DNA of 64,000 nucleotides from assembly GCF_004015795.1 (NCBI RefSeq), contig NZ_ML137218.1, positions 124,001 through 188,000 on the forward strand, read 5' to 3'. Positions 26,042 through 35,443 of this stretch are shown here, piece after piece. The notes beneath the pieces are model-generated. The model was not told the DNA's origin, ran no database searches, and worked only from the letters and a program-made list of their open reading frames with translations. The stretch's first letter is position 1; each line of letters starts with the position of its first letter. The DNA comes from Falsirhodobacter deserti. GTDB lineage: Bacteria > Pseudomonadota > Alphaproteobacteria > Rhodobacterales > Rhodobacteraceae. Both the position numbers and the translations under genes were made by a program.

Positions 26042-26724
26042 GTTTCCTCCGCAAGGCGGGCCGAGGCGGTTTCGATCCGGTCCTCCAGCGTGGCAAGAAA
26101 AACATCCGGGGCAAGGCCGGGGGCGATGGGGGGCAGAAACTCCACGATCGCAAGGCCGGAATGGCGGCGCAGCCCAAGCGGCCAAAGGTATCCCGCATTG
26201 GTGGCAACGGGGATGCAGGGCTGGCCCAGATGGGCGTAAAGCGCCGCCGCACCGTATCGGTAGGGTGCATCCTGCCCCGGCGGTACGCGCGTTCCTTGCG
26301 GATAGATCGCGATCTGCCCTTCGCCGCTGCCGGCGGCCTGCAACAGGTTCGCCACCGCCTCGCCCTTTTTGCCCCGCTGCACGGGAATGCAGCCAAGGCG
26401 GGCAACGTACCAGCCGAAGACGGGCATTCGCATCAGCTCGGCCTTCATGACGAAGCGGGGGCGGGGAAGGGCGGCAAAGATCAGGATCACATCCAGAAAG
26501 GACTGATGCTTGGCCGCCACCAGAACCGCGCCTTCGGGCGGCGTTCCGCGGATTTCGGTGCGCAGGCCCAGCATCCAGCGCGCCGTCCACCGAACCCAGG
26601 CGCACCACAGCTTGCAGGCCCGTACCGCCCCGTCGCGGGATAGAAGCGCCGCGGGCGCGAAGGCCAGACCCAGCACGCCCATTGCCAGATACATCTGCGC
26701 GGCAAAGAGGGCTGAACGTATCAT
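26038..26724 (-). CDS. 1-acyl-glycerol-3-phosphate acyltransferase family protein
   Basis: 228 residues. An N-terminal hydrophobic segment (MYLAMGVLGLAFAPAALL) anchors it to the inner membrane. The acyltransferase motifs are KHQSFLDVI (a variant HxxxxD), VMKAELMRMPVFGW and YPQGTRVPPG. It probably acylates lysophosphatidate. The start overlaps the ftsX stop as ATGA. Linkage with ftsEX ties envelope growth to division. Confidence 0.87.
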   Translation of the reverse strand: MIRSALFAAQMYLAMGVLGLAFAPAALLSRDGAVRACKLWCAWVRWTARWMLGLRTEIRGTPPEGAVLVAAKHQSFLDVILIFAALPRPRFVMKAELMRMPVFGWYVARLGCIPVQRGKKGEAVANLLQAAGSGEGQIAIYPQGTRVPPGQDAPYRYGAAALYAHLGQPCIPVATNAGYLWPLGLRRHSGLAIVEFLPPIAPGLAPDVFLATLEDRIETASARLAEET

Positions 26725-27623
26725 GTCATCTCTGCCAGTTTGCGGAAGGCGGCGGCGCGCGTGGCGGCAAAGGCGACGGCGGCACAAAGCGGCGGCAGAA
26801 GCCATGGCAGCAGCCAGCTTGCACCGGAAAAGCCAAGGCCCGTCAGAAACCCGCCCGCCGCCTGCGCCGAGGGCATGATCCAGATCGCAAGGATCGCTGC
26901 CAGAACGCCCGCGGCCGATCCCGACATCGTGCGCAGGGTGAACCGGCGCACGAAGGCCCGTGCGATGTAACCGTCCTGCGCCCCGATCTGCCGCAGCACC
27001 CGCAGCACCTGCGCGTTGGCGGCCAGCGAGGCATTGGCCGCCAGCGTGATCACCGCCCCCGTCGTGCCAAGGATCAACAGAAGCGAGCCCCAGCCCAGAA
27101 GGCGCAAACGGCTTGCGGCCACGGCCAGCGGCTGGCGCCAGCGGGCATGATCGTCAAGCACCGCGCCCGGTGCCTCGGCCTCAAGGCGTTGGCGCAGGCC
27201 TTCGGCATCAAATCCCGCGCCTTCCTCGGCAATCTCCACCAGTTGCGGAATGGGGAGGGAGCCGAGCGGCAGATCCGCCCCGAACCACGGGGTCAGAAGG
27301 GCACGCTCCTCCTCCTCGCTCAGGGCGCGGGCACTGGCGATACCGGGGGTGGCGTTCAGGATCGCCATGACCGTGTCCAGCTGGCCCTGCGCCTGTTCCG
27401 CCGGGGCGGAAATGCGGATGGTGGAGGTGCGGGCCAGCGCATCCGACCAGCGATCCGCCAGGCGCCCCGCCGCCAGCGAAAGTGACAGCGCGAAGACGGC
27501 AAGAAACGCCATCACTGCGGAGGTGAAGATGGCCAGCCATGCGCCGGTACCGGTCGGGGGGACCAGACGTTCGGCCCCCGGATCGGGACGGGTCAGATCG
27601 CGAAGAATGCCGCGGATATCCAT
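26721..27623 (-). CDS. ftsX: Cell division protein FtsX
   Basis: 300 residues, permease-like. The first transmembrane helix is near residues 30-50, then a periplasmic domain (about 55-170), then three helices (about 172-195, 225-250, 270-290). FtsX forms a complex with the FtsE ATPase that activates peptidoglycan hydrolases at the septum. It overlaps ftsE by one base (TGATG), so the ATG at 27623 is the start rather than the TTG at 27626. Confidence 0.9.
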   Translation of the reverse strand: MDIRGILRDLTRPDPGAERLVPPTGTGAWLAIFTSAVMAFLAVFALSLSLAAGRLADRWSDALARTSTIRISAPAEQAQGQLDTVMAILNATPGIASARALSEEEERALLTPWFGADLPLGSLPIPQLVEIAEEGAGFDAEGLRQRLEAEAPGAVLDDHARWRQPLAVAASRLRLLGWGSLLLILGTTGAVITLAANASLAANAQVLRVLRQIGAQDGYIARAFVRRFTLRTMSGSAAGVLAAILAIWIMPSAQAAGGFLTGLGFSGASWLLPWLLPPLCAAVAFAATRAAAFRKLAEMT

Positions 27624-28294
27624 CAAAGTTCCGCCCCCGCCAGTTCGACACGCCCGCCCTTTATGCGCAGAACCCGCGCCGGCACCTGCGTCTTGGCGGC
27701 GCGGATCAGGTTCAGATCGTGGGTGGCGATCAGGATGGTTTTGCCCATGCGGTTCAGCTCCACCAGCAATGTCAGCAGGCGCAGCGACATTTCCCAGTCG
27801 AGATTGCCCGTCGGTTCATCCGCCAGCATCAGGTCGGGCGACATGATGACGGCGCGTGCAACGGCCGCACGCTGGCGTTCGCCGCCCGAAAGTTCCGGCG
27901 GAAAGGCACTGGCATGCCGTGTCAGGCCCACCCAGTGCAGAAGATCCGCCAGATCCTGCGGGTCGGCCTCGCGCCCCGTCACGCTGAGGGGGAGGGTCAC
28001 GTTGGTGGCCACGGGAAGATGGTCAAGGAACTGGCAATCCTGCTGCACAACGCCCACGCGCCGCCGCATCCGTGCCAGCCCGTCACGGTTCACGCTGCGG
28101 ATGTCACGGTCGAACAGGGTCACGGTGCCTTCGGTCGCAAACAGCTCGCCGTGGCACAACTTCAGGAAGGTGGATTTTCCAGCCCCCGACGGACCCGTCA
28201 GGAAGTGGAACGATCCGGGCTGCAGCGACAGGTTGATCGCTGAGAAAAGTTCCCCTCCGCCATAACTGTAGGCGACGTTGTCGAAGGCGATCAC
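27623..28294 (-). CDS. ftsE: Cell division ATP-binding protein FtsE
   Basis: 223 residues, a complete ABC ATPase. Walker A is GPSGAGKST, the signature is ELSGGERQRAAVARA, Walker B is LMLADEPTGNLD, and the switch His is in IATHDLN. It pairs with FtsX, encoded next. The start is GTG at 28294, with AGGGGG upstream. It opens the ftsE-ftsX-plsC-PPOX run and is divergent from the zinc-ribbon gene. Confidence 0.93.
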   Translation of the reverse strand: MIAFDNVAYSYGGGELFSAINLSLQPGSFHFLTGPSGAGKSTFLKLCHGELFATEGTVTLFDRDIRSVNRDGLARMRRRVGVVQQDCQFLDHLPVATNVTLPLSVTGREADPQDLADLLHWVGLTRHASAFPPELSGGERQRAAVARAVIMSPDLMLADEPTGNLDWEMSLRLLTLLVELNRMGKTILIATHDLNLIRAAKTQVPARVLRIKGGRVELAGAEL

Positions 28295-28413
28295 CCGGCT
28301 TTTCCCCCTGCATCATGACGCGACGTTGCCCAAGCTTCCCGGCGCTTGCAACACCATAGGCTTGGATAGCATTCCCGCCCTTGCTACAACACCCGAAAGC
28401 GAAGGGGAAAGTC

Positions 28414-28884
28414 ATGCGGATCAGCTGTGCGGAATGCGGTGCGCAATACGAGGTCGAAGCTACCGCCATCCCCGACGAGGGGCGCGAAGTGCAATGTTCG
28501 GCCTGCGGCCACAAGTGGCTTCAGCATGCCCATGTCGAAACCCTCGATTATGACAAACCCCTGCCGGTGAAGCGTCCGCCGGCCGATTTCCGCACCGTCC
28601 TGCGCGAGGAAGCGGAGCGCGAAGCGGCCGAACGCCGGCGCGAGGGGTTGCCCCCTTCGCCGCCGCCGGCCCCGCCGCCGCACACGTCGCGGCGGAGTGT
28701 CTTCATCCGCGGGTTCGTGCTGGCCCTGCTTCCGCTGGCGGTCCTTGCCGCCCTTTACCTTGGCGCCCCCTGGCTGGAACGCGAGGTTCCGTCCCTTGCC
28801 GACCCGCTGGACCGTTACGTGGCAGGGGTGGACGGGCTGCGCCTTTGGCTGGATGGCAAGCTGGCCCCCTTCCAGTCCCGCTGA
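28414..28884 (+). CDS. Zinc-ribbon membrane protein (MJ0042-type finger)
   Basis: 156 residues. The N-terminal finger has Cys5, Cys8, Cys28 and Cys31 (ISCAECGAQYEV, then VQCSACGHKW). A charged, Pro-rich linker (about 55-90) leads to one transmembrane helix (GFVLALLPLAVLAALYLG) and a short periplasmic end. The function is unknown. Its position divergent from ftsE is usual in Rhodobacterales and hints at an envelope role. The longer start at 28381 is less likely, as the finger should sit at the N-terminus. Confidence 0.85.
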   Translation: MRISCAECGAQYEVEATAIPDEGREVQCSACGHKWLQHAHVETLDYDKPLPVKRPPADFRTVLREEAEREAAERRREGLPPSPPPAPPPHTSRRSVFIRGFVLALLPLAVLAALYLGAPWLEREVPSLADPLDRYVAGVDGLRLWLDGKLAPFQSR

Positions 28885-31233
28885 TCAGAAGAAATCCAGC
28901 AGGCGGCGCAGGTAATCAAGCTCTCCTTCCGGCCGGTCCTGCTGGCCCGAGCGGCGGCGGATTTCATCCAGAAGCTGTTCGGCCCGCTGACGGGCCTGAT
29001 CCTGCCCCTGAAGCATGTTCTCGTCCGAGCCGATGCGGCCCGTATCCCCCGGCGTGCGGCCCAACGGATCACGGGACGCCTCATCGGAACCGTCCTCGGA
29101 CGAGGGGGGCGGATTCTGCGCCTCGCCGATGTTTCGCATGCCTTCGCGCAGGGCTTCCATCGCCTCGGCCTGGCGATCAAGCGCGCCGGACATGTCGCCA
29201 TTTCGCAGCGCGCGTTCGGCATCTTCCATTGCGCGGCCTGCCCGGTCCAGTTCCTGCCGGCCCGCTTCCCCTGCATCGGGCATGCCCTCCAGCCGTTCGC
29301 GCAGGTCGCGCTGGCGATCCGCAAGGCTGCCTTGGTCAGTTTGTCCGTCCTGCATGCCGCGGAAGCCTTCATCCGACAGGTCCTGCTGGTCGCGCAGCGC
29401 GTCCTGAAGATCGCGCATGGTTCCGCCGCTGCCCCGACCGCCTTCGCCTTCGCCTTCGGTCACCTGCAGGTTTTCCATCATCTGGCGCAACTGTTCCATC
29501 AGGGCCTGCGCCTCGGCCATGCGGCCCTGTTCCATCAGCGACTGGATCTGGTCCATCATCTGCTGCAGCTGGTCCTCGGACAGTTCCTGCGTTTCGCCCT
29601 GCGGCGGCTGCGGGGCGTTCTGCGACTGCTGGCCCAGTTCGTCGATGTAATCCTCCGTCTCCTCGCGCAAGTCCTGCATGAGGGTCTCGATCTCGGACGG
29701 GTCGGCCCCTTCGCGCATCGCCTGCGCCAGCCGGTCCTGCGCGCGCTGCATCCGCTCCTGCGCCGATCCGGCGTCGCCCTCTTCCAGCAGCAGTGCGATG
29801 TCCCAAAGGCCCGCCGCGATCTCGTCCCGTTTCTCCGCGCCCAGATCGGCGGCATGGGCAGACAGATCGCGCATCAGCACGCGCAGGCGCAAGAAGGCGC
29901 GTTCATCAGAAAACAGCCCCTCCGGACGATAGGTAACCGCCTTCAGAACCTGATCGACACGAACCGCATTGCTGCGGTTCCACAGCAGATCGCGGCGCAT
30001 CTCCACCAAGGCTGCGGCCAGCGGGTCGAAGAAGCGGCGGGCAGGCAGAACGGCATGAACCACATCTTCGCCGGTGCGGCCTGCGGCATCGGTGACGGTG
30101 AATCGGATCGAAACGGGCAGGTTGGCAAAGGGGTGCTGCGACAGATCCTGCGCAACCGTTTCGGAAAATTCGCGCCGGTCACCCGTGACGGGCAGCGGCA
30201 GGGAAAGCTCCACCGGCTCCCTCGGTTCGGGATCGGGCGTCAGGCCATAGCGGCGATCAACGGCGGCAAGGTCCAGCGCGATCTGCACGGTGCCGCCGGT
30301 GATGCCGTAATCATCCCCCGCCTCGAACGGCAGGCGGGTTTCGCCATCCGCTTCGCGCTGAAGATCTTCGACGCCTGAAACCGTCGGCGACGCGTCAGGG
30401 GTGACCTGAACCGTCCATTGCTTTCCGCCATTGCCGGAAATGGCCAGCGTGCCGGACTGGCGCAATTCGAACTCCTGCTCGGGGGCGGAGGCGGTCGCGG
30501 CCTCGGTCCGGGCCGAGACGGTTTCGGACACGGTCAGATCGCCCACATCGCCGTAAAGGCGGATCTGCACCCGGCTGCCTTCGGGCGCCATCACCGTTCC
30601 GTCCAGATCGGCAAGATACAACGAGGGTTTGCCGGTATAGGCCGGCGGCTGAATCCAGCCTTCCCACATCGGCCCCGTCGCCGCCTGAGAGCCGGAAGGA
30701 AGCCCGGCCACCGTCGCAACGCGCCAGACGGATCCGAACAAAAGCGCCATGACCAGCGCCGTCAGTGCGACGTAGCGCAGGGCGAAGGGGTCGCGGCGGG
30801 CCAGATCGGGATTGGGGGCAACCGCACGGGCCCCTGCGGTTCGTGCGGCCATTTGGCGGCGATGCGCTTCCCACACGGCGGCGGATGCCGGATCGCTGCT
30901 GCCGATCGCCTGCCTATCGGTCAGCGAGGAGATGGGCCGCCCGGGAAGCGAGGCGTCAAGGCGCGCCACGGCCTCGGCCCGGCGGGGGCGGCGGAAGCGG
31001 CGCATGCCGCGGATGGTGAAGCCGAAACCGCCCGCGACGGCCAGAACCATCGCGCCCCATGCCACCTCAAGCGGAAGGCTGTCCTGCACGCCAAAGGCAA
31101 GAACGGCGAATAACAGAAGCGCGATCGTCCAGACGGGCCAGAACGACCGTGCCAGCCGCTCTGCCCAAAGGCCCGCCCACGTCAGCCTGATCGGCCAGCG
31201 CAGGCGGTGAAGGGTCGCTTCAACGCCGGACAT
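28885..31233 (-). CDS. TIGR02302 family (DUF4175) membrane protein
   Basis: 782 residues. Two N-terminal membrane helices (about 30-70), a further helix near 155-175, then a long extracytoplasmic part with beta domains (about 190-400). The C-terminal 350 residues are rich in Gln, Met, Arg and Glu (such as LSEDQLQQMMDQIQSLM), predicted as long helices and coiled coil. This fits the alphaproteobacterial TIGR02302 family. No function is known. It lies 27 bases after lysA and may be last in that operon. Confidence 0.87.
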   Translation of the reverse strand: MSGVEATLHRLRWPIRLTWAGLWAERLARSFWPVWTIALLLFAVLAFGVQDSLPLEVAWGAMVLAVAGGFGFTIRGMRRFRRPRRAEAVARLDASLPGRPISSLTDRQAIGSSDPASAAVWEAHRRQMAARTAGARAVAPNPDLARRDPFALRYVALTALVMALLFGSVWRVATVAGLPSGSQAATGPMWEGWIQPPAYTGKPSLYLADLDGTVMAPEGSRVQIRLYGDVGDLTVSETVSARTEAATASAPEQEFELRQSGTLAISGNGGKQWTVQVTPDASPTVSGVEDLQREADGETRLPFEAGDDYGITGGTVQIALDLAAVDRRYGLTPDPEPREPVELSLPLPVTGDRREFSETVAQDLSQHPFANLPVSIRFTVTDAAGRTGEDVVHAVLPARRFFDPLAAALVEMRRDLLWNRSNAVRVDQVLKAVTYRPEGLFSDERAFLRLRVLMRDLSAHAADLGAEKRDEIAAGLWDIALLLEEGDAGSAQERMQRAQDRLAQAMREGADPSEIETLMQDLREETEDYIDELGQQSQNAPQPPQGETQELSEDQLQQMMDQIQSLMEQGRMAEAQALMEQLRQMMENLQVTEGEGEGGRGSGGTMRDLQDALRDQQDLSDEGFRGMQDGQTDQGSLADRQRDLRERLEGMPDAGEAGRQELDRAGRAMEDAERALRNGDMSGALDRQAEAMEALREGMRNIGEAQNPPPSSEDGSDEASRDPLGRTPGDTGRIGSDENMLQGQDQARQRAEQLLDEIRRRSGQQDRPEGELDYLRRLLDFF

Positions 31234-31260
31234 TCCACCTGCCTGTCATGGCCGCAGGGG

Positions 31261-32526
31261 TTACAACCACTCGGGCACCGTATCGCGGGCCAGAATTTCT
31301 TCAAATGTCGGCCGCGCGCGGATGACGGCATAGTGATCGCCCTTCACCAGCACCTCGGGGATCAGCGGGCGGGTGTTGTATTCCGACGCCATGACGGATC
31401 CATAAGCGCCGGCCGAACGAAAGGCCACCAGATCACCTTCGGCCAACGGGGGCAGGGGACGGGCCTTGGCGAAGGTGTCGCCGGTCTCGCAGACCGGCCC
31501 CACCACGTCATAGGGCTGCTGTTCGGTGCCGGCGGCGGGTTCTTCCACGGCGACGATGTCGTGATGCGCGCCATACATGGACGGGCGTACCAGATCGTTC
31601 ATCGCCGCGTCGAGGATCAGGAAATCCCGCCCTTCGCCGTTCTTGACATAGATCACGCGGCTGACCAGCACGCCGGAATTGCCCGAAATCAGGCGCCCGG
31701 GTTCGATCTCGATCTCGCAGCCCAGATCGCCGACCGTGCGCTTGATCAGCGCGCCGTAATCGGTGGGCAGCGGGGGCGCCTCGTTGTTGCGGGCATAAGG
31801 AATGCCGAGGCCGCCGCCCAGATCCAGACGGCGGATGTCATGCCCTTCGGCCCGCAGCCGGTGGGTCAGGTCGGCCACCTTCAGATAGGCCTGCTCGAAC
31901 GGTGAAAGCTCGGTCAGCTGGCTGCCGATGTGCACGTCGATGCCAACCACATCAAGGCCCGGAAGGCGGGCCGCTTCGGCATAAACCTCGGACGCGCGGG
32001 CGATGGGGATGCCGAACTTGTTTTCCGATTTGCCGGTCGCGATCTTTTCATGGGTGCGGGCATCGACATCGGGGTTCACGCGGATCGCGATGGGCGCGAT
32101 GACACCCATCGACGAGGCGACTTCGGACAGGGCCCGCATCTCGGGCTCGGATTCCACGTTGAACTGGCGGATGCCGCCTTCAAGGGCGATCCGCATCTCC
32201 TCGCGTGTTTTGCCGACGCCGGAAAAGACAATCTTGTCACCCGGAACGCCCGCGGCCTTGGCCCGCATGTATTCGCCCGCGGATACCACGTCCATGCCCG
32301 CGCCAAGGTTGCCCAGCGTTTTCAGCACGGCCACGTTGGACAGCGACTTGATGGCAAAGCAGACCAGGTGCGGCAGGGGCGAAAGCGCCTCGGTGAACAG
32401 CTGGTAATGGCGCGTCAGCGTCGCCGTGGAATAGCAGTAGAACGGCGTGCCGATCACCTGCGCAATGTCGGACAGTGCGACATCCTCGGCATGCAGCGTG
32501 CCGGAGCGGTAGAGAAAGTGGTCCAT
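31261..32526 (-). CDS. lysA: Diaminopimelate decarboxylase
   Basis: 421 residues, PLP enzyme of alanine-racemase fold. It converts meso-diaminopimelate to lysine. The PLP lysine is in CFAIKSLSNVAVL. GSQLTELSPF, DLGGGLGIPY, EPGRLI and GPVCETGDTFA (the cross-subunit Cys) are all present. The ATG abuts the stop of the small LptM-like lipoprotein gene upstream. It belongs to the argH-lipoprotein-lipoprotein-lysA run. Confidence 0.97.
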   Translation of the reverse strand: MDHFLYRSGTLHAEDVALSDIAQVIGTPFYCYSTATLTRHYQLFTEALSPLPHLVCFAIKSLSNVAVLKTLGNLGAGMDVVSAGEYMRAKAAGVPGDKIVFSGVGKTREEMRIALEGGIRQFNVESEPEMRALSEVASSMGVIAPIAIRVNPDVDARTHEKIATGKSENKFGIPIARASEVYAEAARLPGLDVVGIDVHIGSQLTELSPFEQAYLKVADLTHRLRAEGHDIRRLDLGGGLGIPYARNNEAPPLPTDYGALIKRTVGDLGCEIEIEPGRLISGNSGVLVSRVIYVKNGEGRDFLILDAAMNDLVRPSMYGAHHDIVAVEEPAAGTEQQPYDVVGPVCETGDTFAKARPLPPLAEGDLVAFRSAGAYGSVMASEYNTRPLIPEVLVKGDHYAVIRARPTFEEILARDTVPEWL

Positions 32527-32670
32527 CTAGCGGTTGATCTCGGGTTGGGTATCGGCAGGGAAAACGTCGGTTCCGTTCGGCGCGACAGGTTCACCGTCAA
32601 CGCCGCAGCCCGACAGGGCAAGAAAGGTCGCAAGGGCCAGCGTGCAGGCCAGAAGCAGGGTATGGCTCAT
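32527..32670 (-). CDS. Small LptM/LppL-like lipoprotein upstream of lysA
   Basis: 47 residues. The signal ends in the lipobox LSGC, followed by GVDGEPVAPNGTDVFP. Mature peptide and position match the LptM (YifL)/LppL family, small outer-membrane lipoproteins encoded beside lysA or dapF in gammaproteobacteria; LptM assists LptD oxidation in the LPS translocon. That role here is inferred from similarity of motif and place. TGAGGA serves as ribosome site. It lies seven bases after the 51-residue lipoprotein gene and abuts lysA. Confidence 0.7.
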   Translation of the reverse strand: MSHTLLLACTLALATFLALSGCGVDGEPVAPNGTDVFPADTQPEINR

Positions 32671-32677
32671 CAAGTCC

Positions 32678-32833
32678 TCAGGGGCTGACCGCCACGCCGA
32701 CACCGCCCACGCGGCCGCTGACGGAAGGGGCAACATACACGCCGCCCGGCCCGATGCCGATGCCCGCATTCAGATACGGGCCGGTCTGGCAGGCAGACAG
32801 CATCAGCACGGCAAGGACGGCGAGCGGCTTCAT
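32678..32833 (-). CDS. Small Gly/Val-rich lipoprotein
   Basis: 51 residues. The signal [12 protein letters not shown] ends in the lipobox LSAC. The mature peptide of about 37 residues has little charge and is rich in Gly, Val and Pro ([19 protein letters not shown], then [10 protein letters not shown]), with alternating patterns suited to beta strands. I know no function. Its ATG overlaps the argH stop as ATGA, so it is translationally coupled to argH and transcribed toward lysA. Confidence 0.7.
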   Translation of the reverse strand: MKPLAVLAVLMLSACQTGPYLNAGIGIGPGGVYVAPSVSGRVGGVGVAVSP

Positions 32834-34230
32834 CCAAGAATCTCTTTCCAGCGGGCGACCTGTGCGCGCACCTGGTCGGGGGCCGTGCCGCCATAGGACT
32901 GGCGCGAACGGACGGAGTTTTCCACGCCCAGCACCTCGAACACGTCCGCACGGATGCCCGCATGAACGCCCTGCATGTCGGCCAGCGTCAGGTCCGGCAG
33001 GTCGCAGTTCCTGGCTTCGGCCAGCGCGACCAGCGTGCCGGTCACGTGATGGGCGTCGCGGAAGGGCAGGCCCAGTTCGCGCACCAGCCAGTCGGCCAGA
33101 TCCGTCGCGGTGGAAAAACCCGAGGCTGCGGCGGTTTTCAGTTCGGCCACGTTTGCCTGCATGTCCTGAACCATGCCCGTCATCGCGGCCAGGCACAGCA
33201 TCAGCGTGTCGGCGGCGTCGAACACCTGTTCCTTATCTTCCTGCATGTCCTTGGAATAGGTCAGCGGCAGGCCCTTCATCACGGTGAACAGCGCCACCGT
33301 CGCGCCCATGATGCGGCCGATCTTGGCGCGCAGCAACTCGGCGGCATCGGGGTTCTTCTTCTGCGGCATGATGGACGATCCGGTCGTCCAGCGATCCGAA
33401 AGGCGCACGAAGCGGAACTGGGCGGAGGACCAGATCACCAGCTCTTCCGCAAAGCGCGACAGGTGCATCGCGCAGATCGACGAGGCCGACAGGAACTCCA
33501 GCGCGAAATCGCGGTCGGCGGTGGAATCAAGGCTGTTCGCCGTTGGCCGGTCAAATCCGAGCGCTTTTGCAGTGGCGTGCCGGTCGATGGGGAAGCTGGT
33601 TCCGGCCAGCGCGGCGGCACCCAGCGGGCATTCGTTCATCCGCGCGCGGGCATCGCGGAAGCGCGACAGGTCGCGGCCCAGCATCTCGGCATAGGCCAGC
33701 ATGTGGTGGCCCCATGTCACCGGCTGCGCGGTTTGCAGGTGGGTGAAGCCGGGCATGACCCAGTCCGCCCCCGCTTCGGCCTGCGCCACGAATGCGCGCA
33801 GAAGCGCCTCGATCCCCTGGATCGCGGCATCGCACTGGTCGCGCACCCACATGCGGAAATCCAGCGCAACCTGATCGTTGCGCGAACGGGCGGTGTGCAG
33901 GCGGCCTGCCGGCTCGCCGATGATCTCTTTCAGGCGGGCTTCCACGTTCATGTGGATGTCCTCAAGCTCCACCCGGAACGGGAAGGTGCCGGCCTCAATC
34001 TCTGACAACACCGTGAGAAGGCCTTGGCCGATGGCCTCGGCATCGTTATCCGTGATGATACCTTGTGCGGCAAGCATTGCCGCATGGGCCCGCGATCCGG
34101 CGATGTCCTGCGCCGCCATCCGCTGGTCGAACCCGATCGAGGCGTTGATTGCCGTCATGATCGCGTCCGGACCGGCGGCGAAGCGCCCGCCCCACATGGC
34201 GTTGGCAGAGGTCTTGTCGGATGCGGTCAT
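32830..34230 (-). CDS. argH: Argininosuccinate lyase
   Basis: 466 residues, fumarase/aspartase superfamily. It splits argininosuccinate into arginine and fumarate. The signature is [13 protein letters not shown], with [17 protein letters not shown] and [16 protein letters not shown]. The start at 34230 ([17 protein letters not shown]) fits the family; the longer frame at 34272 overlaps the divergent tlpA start. It heads a minus-strand operon with two small lipoproteins, lysA and perhaps TIGR02302. Confidence 0.97.
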   Translation of the reverse strand: MTASDKTSANAMWGGRFAAGPDAIMTAINASIGFDQRMAAQDIAGSRAHAAMLAAQGIITDNDAEAIGQGLLTVLSEIEAGTFPFRVELEDIHMNVEARLKEIIGEPAGRLHTARSRNDQVALDFRMWVRDQCDAAIQGIEALLRAFVAQAEAGADWVMPGFTHLQTAQPVTWGHHMLAYAEMLGRDLSRFRDARARMNECPLGAAALAGTSFPIDRHATAKALGFDRPTANSLDSTADRDFALEFLSASSICAMHLSRFAEELVIWSSAQFRFVRLSDRWTTGSSIMPQKKNPDAAELLRAKIGRIMGATVALFTVMKGLPLTYSKDMQEDKEQVFDAADTLMLCLAAMTGMVQDMQANVAELKTAAASGFSTATDLADWLVRELGLPFRDAHHVTGTLVALAEARNCDLPDLTLADMQGVHAGIRADVFEVLGVENSVRSRQSYGGTAPDQVRAQVARWKEILG

Positions 34231-34252
34231 GGAAAAGCCTTCGGAGGGTCTG

Positions 34253-34792
34253 ATGCTGCGTGTGGTTCTCATGGTCTATACCGCCTTGGCGCTTGGCGCA
34301 AACGTGGCGATGGCCGACGTTCCTGCTGCAAAGGCGGCGCAGGCCGGCGACATGCGCAAGCTGGCCTTCGACGAGGAGCGTCCGTTGCCGCAGGCGGATC
34401 TGCTGACGCTGGACGATGCGGTGGTGCCCACGGGCGATCTCGCGGGCAAGTGGACGGTTCTGAACTTCTGGGCCACCTGGTGCCCGCCCTGCCGGCACGA
34501 GATGCCCTCGCTGGACCGGCTTCAGGCCCAGCGGCCCGATCTTGCGGTGGTGACGGTGGCCACGGGGCGCAATGCCGTCCCCAAGATCCGGGAGTTCTTC
34601 GAGGAAGAGGGAATCACCAATCTGCAGGCGCTTCGCGATCCCGACATGGCGCTGTCGCGCAGCGTGGGGGTGATCGGCCTTCCCGTGACGCTGATCCTGA
34701 ATCCCGAGGGGCAGATCGTCGGGCGCCTGACGGGCGACGCCGAATGGGATTCACCCGATGCGCTTGCCCTGTTCGATGCGCTTTCCGGCTGA
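34253..34792 (+). CDS. TlpA family membrane-anchored thioredoxin-like protein
   Basis: 179 residues. An N-terminal hydrophobic stretch ([17 protein letters not shown]) is a signal or anchor. The thioredoxin fold carries the redox pair Cys77 and Cys80 in WATWCPPCR, and the cis-Pro in [10 protein letters not shown]. Such proteins reduce periplasmic cysteines, for example on apocytochrome c or copper-binding proteins. GGAGG precedes the start at 34253. It is divergent from argH, and its 3' end overlaps tag by 42 bases. Confidence 0.87.
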   Translation: MLRVVLMVYTALALGANVAMADVPAAKAAQAGDMRKLAFDEERPLPQADLLTLDDAVVPTGDLAGKWTVLNFWATWCPPCRHEMPSLDRLQAQRPDLAVVTVATGRNAVPKIREFFEEEGITNLQALRDPDMALSRSVGVIGLPVTLILNPEGQIVGRLTGDAEWDSPDALALFDALSG

Positions 34793-35344
34793 CAGGCAGC
34801 GGGCGCGGGCGGGGCAGGTCACAAGGTGGTCGTTCACCAGCCCCGTTGCCTGAAGGAAGGCATAGGTGATGGTCGGGCCGCAGAACCGGAAGCCCCGCTT
34901 GCGCAGATCCTTGGAAATGCGGGTCGACAGCGCTGTCGCGGCAGGAATGTCGGCGGGGATCGCGGGTGCGTTCACCAGCGGACGGCCATCCACGTAATCC
35001 CAAAGGAAGGCGCTGAAATCCTCGATCTCCAGCCATGCGCGGGCGTTCAGGATCGTCGCCTCGATCTTGCCGCGGTGGCGGATGATGCGGGTATCGGTCA
35101 GCAGGCGGGCAACCTCCGCTTCGCCCCAGGTCGCGATGGTGGCGGGCTCGAACCCTTCGAACGCTTCACGGAACCCGTCTCGGCGGCGCAGGATGGTGAT
35201 CCACGACAGCCCCGCCTGAAATCCGTCAAGGATCAGCTTTTCCCAAAGCGCCCGCGGATCGGTTTCGGGCATGCCCCATTCGGTGTCGTGATACGCGACA
35301 TAAAGCGGGTCGGTCCCGCACCAGTGGCAGCGCTGGCCGTCCAT
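34751..35344 (-). CDS. tag: DNA-3-methyladenine glycosylase I
   Basis: 197 residues. It removes 3-methyladenine from alkylated DNA. The zinc ligands expected from the E. coli enzyme are present: Cys6 and His19 (RCHWCGTDPLYVAYHDTEWG), and a C-terminal His and Cys in VNDHLVTCPA. GLSWITILRRRDGFREAF is the catalytic helix region. The gene overlaps the convergent tlpA by 42 bases at the 3' ends. No clear ribosome site is visible. Confidence 0.94.
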   Translation of the reverse strand: MDGQRCHWCGTDPLYVAYHDTEWGMPETDPRALWEKLILDGFQAGLSWITILRRRDGFREAFEGFEPATIATWGEAEVARLLTDTRIIRHRGKIEATILNARAWLEIEDFSAFLWDYVDGRPLVNAPAIPADIPAATALSTRISKDLRKRGFRFCGPTITYAFLQATGLVNDHLVTCPARARCLSAGKRIEQGKRIG

Positions 35345-35443
35345 CCGAAGTAATTACCTAAAAATAGAAATAACGTGCAATCTTCAGGGTTTGTTTACTC
35401 TCCGGTCCCCATTCTGTCCAGCATGCAAGCCGGAGGGAAAGCA

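Noticed and set aside
28885-30000. Gln/Met-rich repeats in the TIGR02302 gene as a possible transferred or repeat element
   Set aside because: Such low-complexity helices are normal for the C-terminal half of this family, and the reading frame is intact.
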